From: DATFXF01 sp035258565
GTDB taxonomy: Bacteria > Acidobacteriota > Terriglobia > Acidiferrales > UBA7541
NCBI GenBank assembly: GCA_035258565.1
Contig: DATFXF010000335.1
Span: 1-6,273 of the forward strand
DNA length: 6,273 nucleotides
Reading direction: 5' to 3'
Shown: piece by piece, positions 5,366 to 6,273 of the stretch
Layout: each line of letters opens with the position of its first letter
Position numbering within the stretch: position 1 is the first letter of the stretch
The notes under the pieces: model-generated
Databases searched by the model: none
Told to the model about the DNA's origin: nothing
What the model saw: only the letters and a program-made list of their open reading frames with translations
Program-made: the position numbers and the translations under genes

Positions 5366-6273
5366 ACCTACCTGAACTAAATGGGAATAGATTGCTGAGC
5401 CCGCCTCGCTTCTCCTGTACGGCGGGAGCCACGCCATACAACTGAGAAGCGAGTTGGCGGAACTTGGCGACAAGCGCGTTGTCGTGATTGCCCGCAAGCG
5501 GGACGCCGATATTCGCCGCCTCGCTCGCCTGCCGGTAATCGTTGGGCAGGCGGAAGAGCAGGCGTTTCGTCCTTTTCTCCACGCTCTTCAACGCGTCTTC
5601 ATCGCTGCGACGCCAGCGATTGATCACAATGCCGATCCGTTGGGCGTCGATGCCCATCGTCGTGGCCACCGCAAGATGCTGTTCGAGAGCCCACAGCGCC
5701 GGGACATTGGCCTCCGCCACCAGCAGCACAGCTCGCGCCGTGCGCAGCATCGGGCTCCAATCCGAGGAATAGTGCGCCCCGGAATCCATGACCACAAGAT
5801 CGTAACTGCTGTAGGCCACGTTCACCACTCGAGCCAGCGCCGCCGGGGTGATGCGCTCCCATTCCTCGGGATGGGACGTCCCCGCCAACACCTCCAGCCC
5901 CGTCCGATGCCGGCACAGCAGCCCGCTGAAGAAGTGCCCATCCAGCCGATCCAGGTTTTCAACGGCGTCGCGCAGCGCGAAGCGGGGCTGCAAGTCCAGC
6001 ATCAAGGCCACGTGACCCAACGTGCGCGCAAAATCCAGAAGCACCACGCGTTTCTTGCTCATCTGGGTCAACTGCACGCCCAAGTTGGCGGCAATCGTGG
6101 TGGCCCCCACTCCCCCTTTGGCCCCCATCACCACGATCAACTTCTCCGCCGTCCGCGTTCCGGCGGCTTCTTTCTCCTCCGTAAACCGCGTCAGGGCTTC
6201 CCGCAGGGTTTGGACGTCGACGGGTTTGGGAAGGAACTCCTGCACGCCGCTGCGCATGGCCTGCAGGAGCAGG
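5364..6273 (-). CDS. cpaE: CpaE/TadZ-like pilus localisation ATPase, C-terminal part (cut by right edge)
   Basis: About 302 residues are visible and the N-terminus lies beyond the right edge. The first residues, including AMRSGVQEFLPKPVD (visible 5-19), are the end of a response-regulator-like receiver domain with its conserved Lys-Pro. A MinD/ParA-type domain follows: a deviant Walker A KGGVGATT (visible 52-59), a second motif VVLLDFA (visible 76-82) and a Walker B-like DLVVMDSG (visible 158-165). This receiver plus MinD-like architecture, directly upstream of cpaF, identifies CpaE/TadZ, which positions the pilus machine, often at a cell pole. The usual P-loop Lys of KGGVGKT is Ala, and the DxD of ParA/MinD reads DFA, so ATP binding or hydrolysis may be weak or atypical. 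TadZ is known as an atypical ATPase family, so such changes have precedent. The protein ends in FPFSSGR, 8 bases before cpaF. Confidence 0.9.
   Translation of the reverse strand, partial: LLLQAMRSGVQEFLPKPVDVQTLREALTRFTEEKEAAGTRTAEKLIVVMGAKGGVGATTIAANLGVQLTQMSKKRVVLLDFARTLGHVALMLDLQPRFALRDAVENLDRLDGHFFSGLLCRHRTGLEVLAGTSHPEEWERITPAALARVVNVAYSSYDLVVMDSGAHYSSDWSPMLRTARAVLLVAEANVPALWALEQHLAVATTMGIDAQRIGIVINRWRRSDEDALKSVEKRTKRLLFRLPNDYRQASEAANIGVPLAGNHDNALVAKFRQLASQLYGVAPAVQEKRGGLSNLFPFSSGR

Overview
The window is a stretch of a GC-rich bacterial genome in which every gene I can support lies on the minus strand, so it reads from right to left. The organism is probably a Gram-negative-type environmental bacterium. 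Acidobacteriota is my best guess, from the combination of Tad pilus genes with an adjacent DUF192 gene and the overall protein style, but this is low-confidence and nothing in the window is taxonomically diagnostic.

Right part (2141-6273): the cytoplasmic and inner-membrane machinery of a Tad/Flp (type IVc) pilus or related secretion system, in the order cpaE/tadZ (3' part only, running off the right edge), cpaF/tadA, tadB, tadC. Gaps are 8, 10 and 22 bases, and the ribosome binding sites of cpaF and tadB overlap the preceding stop codons, so this is one translationally coupled operon. CpaE/TadZ should localise the machine, CpaF should hydrolyse ATP to drive it, and TadB and TadC should form the membrane platform. 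The pilin, prepilin peptidase, secretin and CpaB are not in the window; some probably lie beyond the right edge.

Middle (1543-2071): two small genes continue the same direction. The first is a 32-residue single-pass membrane peptide with a tail of five arginines and a strong ribosome binding site. The second is a DUF192-family protein of about 124 residues. Gaps of 69 and 55 bases make them plausible distal members of the tad operon.

Left part (1-1228): a 314-base gene-free stretch, then a family 2 glycosyltransferase of the dolichyl/polyprenyl-phosphate sugar synthase type, a 252-base gene-free stretch, and the start of a Gfo/Idh/MocA-family sugar oxidoreductase that runs off the left edge. 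These look like surface-sugar or lipid-linked sugar genes and are probably a separate transcription unit.

I found no RNA genes, mobile elements, CRISPR arrays, attachment sites or origins, and no convincing promoter or intrinsic terminator. Several short perfect inverted repeats in the two gene-free stretches are listed at low confidence. The least ordinary items are the tiny Arg-tailed membrane peptide, the DUF192 gene beside the tad genes, and the altered nucleotide-binding motifs of the TadZ-like ATPase.
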